From Candidatus Poseidoniaceae archaeon (lineage in GTDB: Archaea; Thermoplasmatota; Poseidoniia; Poseidoniales; Poseidoniaceae): a stretch of 64,000 nucleotides of DNA. Position 1 is the stretch's first letter. Each line of letters starts with the position of its first letter. The notes under the pieces were generated by a model. It was not told the DNA's origin. It made no database searches and saw only the letters and a program-made list of their open reading frames with translations. Where the stretch lies: contig CALJHE010000014.1 of NCBI GenBank assembly GCA_938075675.1, positions 103,721 to 167,720 on the forward strand, read 5' to 3'. Position numbers and translations under genes: made by a program. Positions 63,869-64,000 of the stretch are shown here, one piece after another.

Positions 63869-63990
63869 GGGGCACAGTGACTTCCTTTCCCGTGGACTCT
63901 CGTACCACAGTATTGGGAGAGACGCAGGCAGGCTTGACTTCTGGGTTCGGAATGAGACCAGGTAAACACTACCGCTGTGACCGTGCACCC
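63869..63990 (-). rRNA. rrf: 5S ribosomal RNA
   Basis: Minus-strand match to archaeal 5S rRNA: near the 5' end CACAGCGGTAG, then the conserved TCATTCCGAACCCAGAAGT and AAGC of loops B and C, GTCTCTCCCAATACTGTGGTACGAGAG for helix IV/loop E, and a 3' end GTCACTGTGCCCC that pairs with GGGTGCACGG as helix I. Length about 122. No 16S or 23S gene is visible downstream; upstream lies outside the window (10 bases remain). Confidence 0.93.
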
Positions 63991-64000
63991 ATCTTCCTTC

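Noticed and set aside
63733..63969. Extension of the aIF6 frame through the hairpin and into the 5S gene
   Set aside because: The region is 5S rRNA and terminator-like sequence; GGAGG before 63732 marks the true start.

Overview
The window reads as a stretch of a streamlined planktonic euryarchaeal genome, most likely Marine Group II/III (Candidatus Poseidoniales or a close relative). The archaeal assignment is firm. It rests on an RNA polymerase E'/Spt4/S24e/S27ae operon, aIF6, archaeal-type AlaRS, DTD2-type D-aminoacyl-tRNA deacylase, an archaeal SRP RNA with helices 6 and 8, RtcB plus archease, a geranylgeranyl reductase and an HVO_0476-family zinc-ribbon protein. The Poseidoniales-like placement is inference. 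It rests on very large secreted proteins (thrombospondin-3 calcium repeats, PKD, beta-propeller), membrane-anchored subtilisins, proline dehydrogenase, a bacterial-style topoisomerase and extremely tight gene packing. No plasmid, phage, insertion sequence or CRISPR signal is visible.

Layout. 1-3.5 kb: edge-truncated HldE-like sugar kinase relative, archease, small membrane protein, SRP RNA, CxxxY-type CcmE and PyrD. 3.6-12.3 kb, plus strand: small unknown, topoisomerase IA, GGR, membrane protein, and a lipoprotein ending in a PNGase F-like domain pair. 12.3-30.3 kb, minus strand: MqnC, Xaa-Pro peptidase, PKD lipoprotein, thrombospondin-3 protein, unknown, SHMT, a 1050-residue membrane/TPR-like protein, aminotransferase, EVE protein and RND-type exporter. 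30.5-45.3 kb: ValRS, DinB, hydroxyacid dehydrogenase, membrane protein, subtilisin, ETHE1-like MBL protein, NUDIX, AlaRS, RtcB and a small coiled-coil ORF. 45.4-45.8 kb: tRNA-Thr(GGT) and tRNA-Ser(GGA), converging. 45.8-55.4 kb: zinc-ribbon membrane protein, cysteine desulfurase, second subtilisin, methyltransferase, HVO_0476 protein, PRODH, DTD2, unknown, and the S27ae/S24e/Spt4/RpoE1 operon with a possible leaderless 28-codon ORF in front. 55.6-64 kb: a 1911-residue cell-surface protein, unknown, PurC, aIF6 and 5S rRNA followed by a hairpin/T6 terminator-like element.

How it fits together. The secreted set (two subtilisins, a PNGase F-like amidase, calcium-repeat and PKD surface proteins) with intracellular Xaa-Pro peptidase, proline dehydrogenase and aminotransferase suits a protein- and glycoprotein-degrading heterotroph. 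The rest is housekeeping: translation quality control, RNA repair/splicing, transcription and ribosome biogenesis.

The most notable observations are: (1) the PNGase F-like lipoprotein retaining residues equivalent to catalytic D60 and E206; (2) convergent genes whose stop codons abut or share bases in eight of ten pairs; (3) a 5S rRNA-aIF6-PurC arrangement separated by a hairpin/T6 element that can also fold a mutually exclusive stem; (4) a candidate leaderless upstream ORF before the rpoE1 operon.
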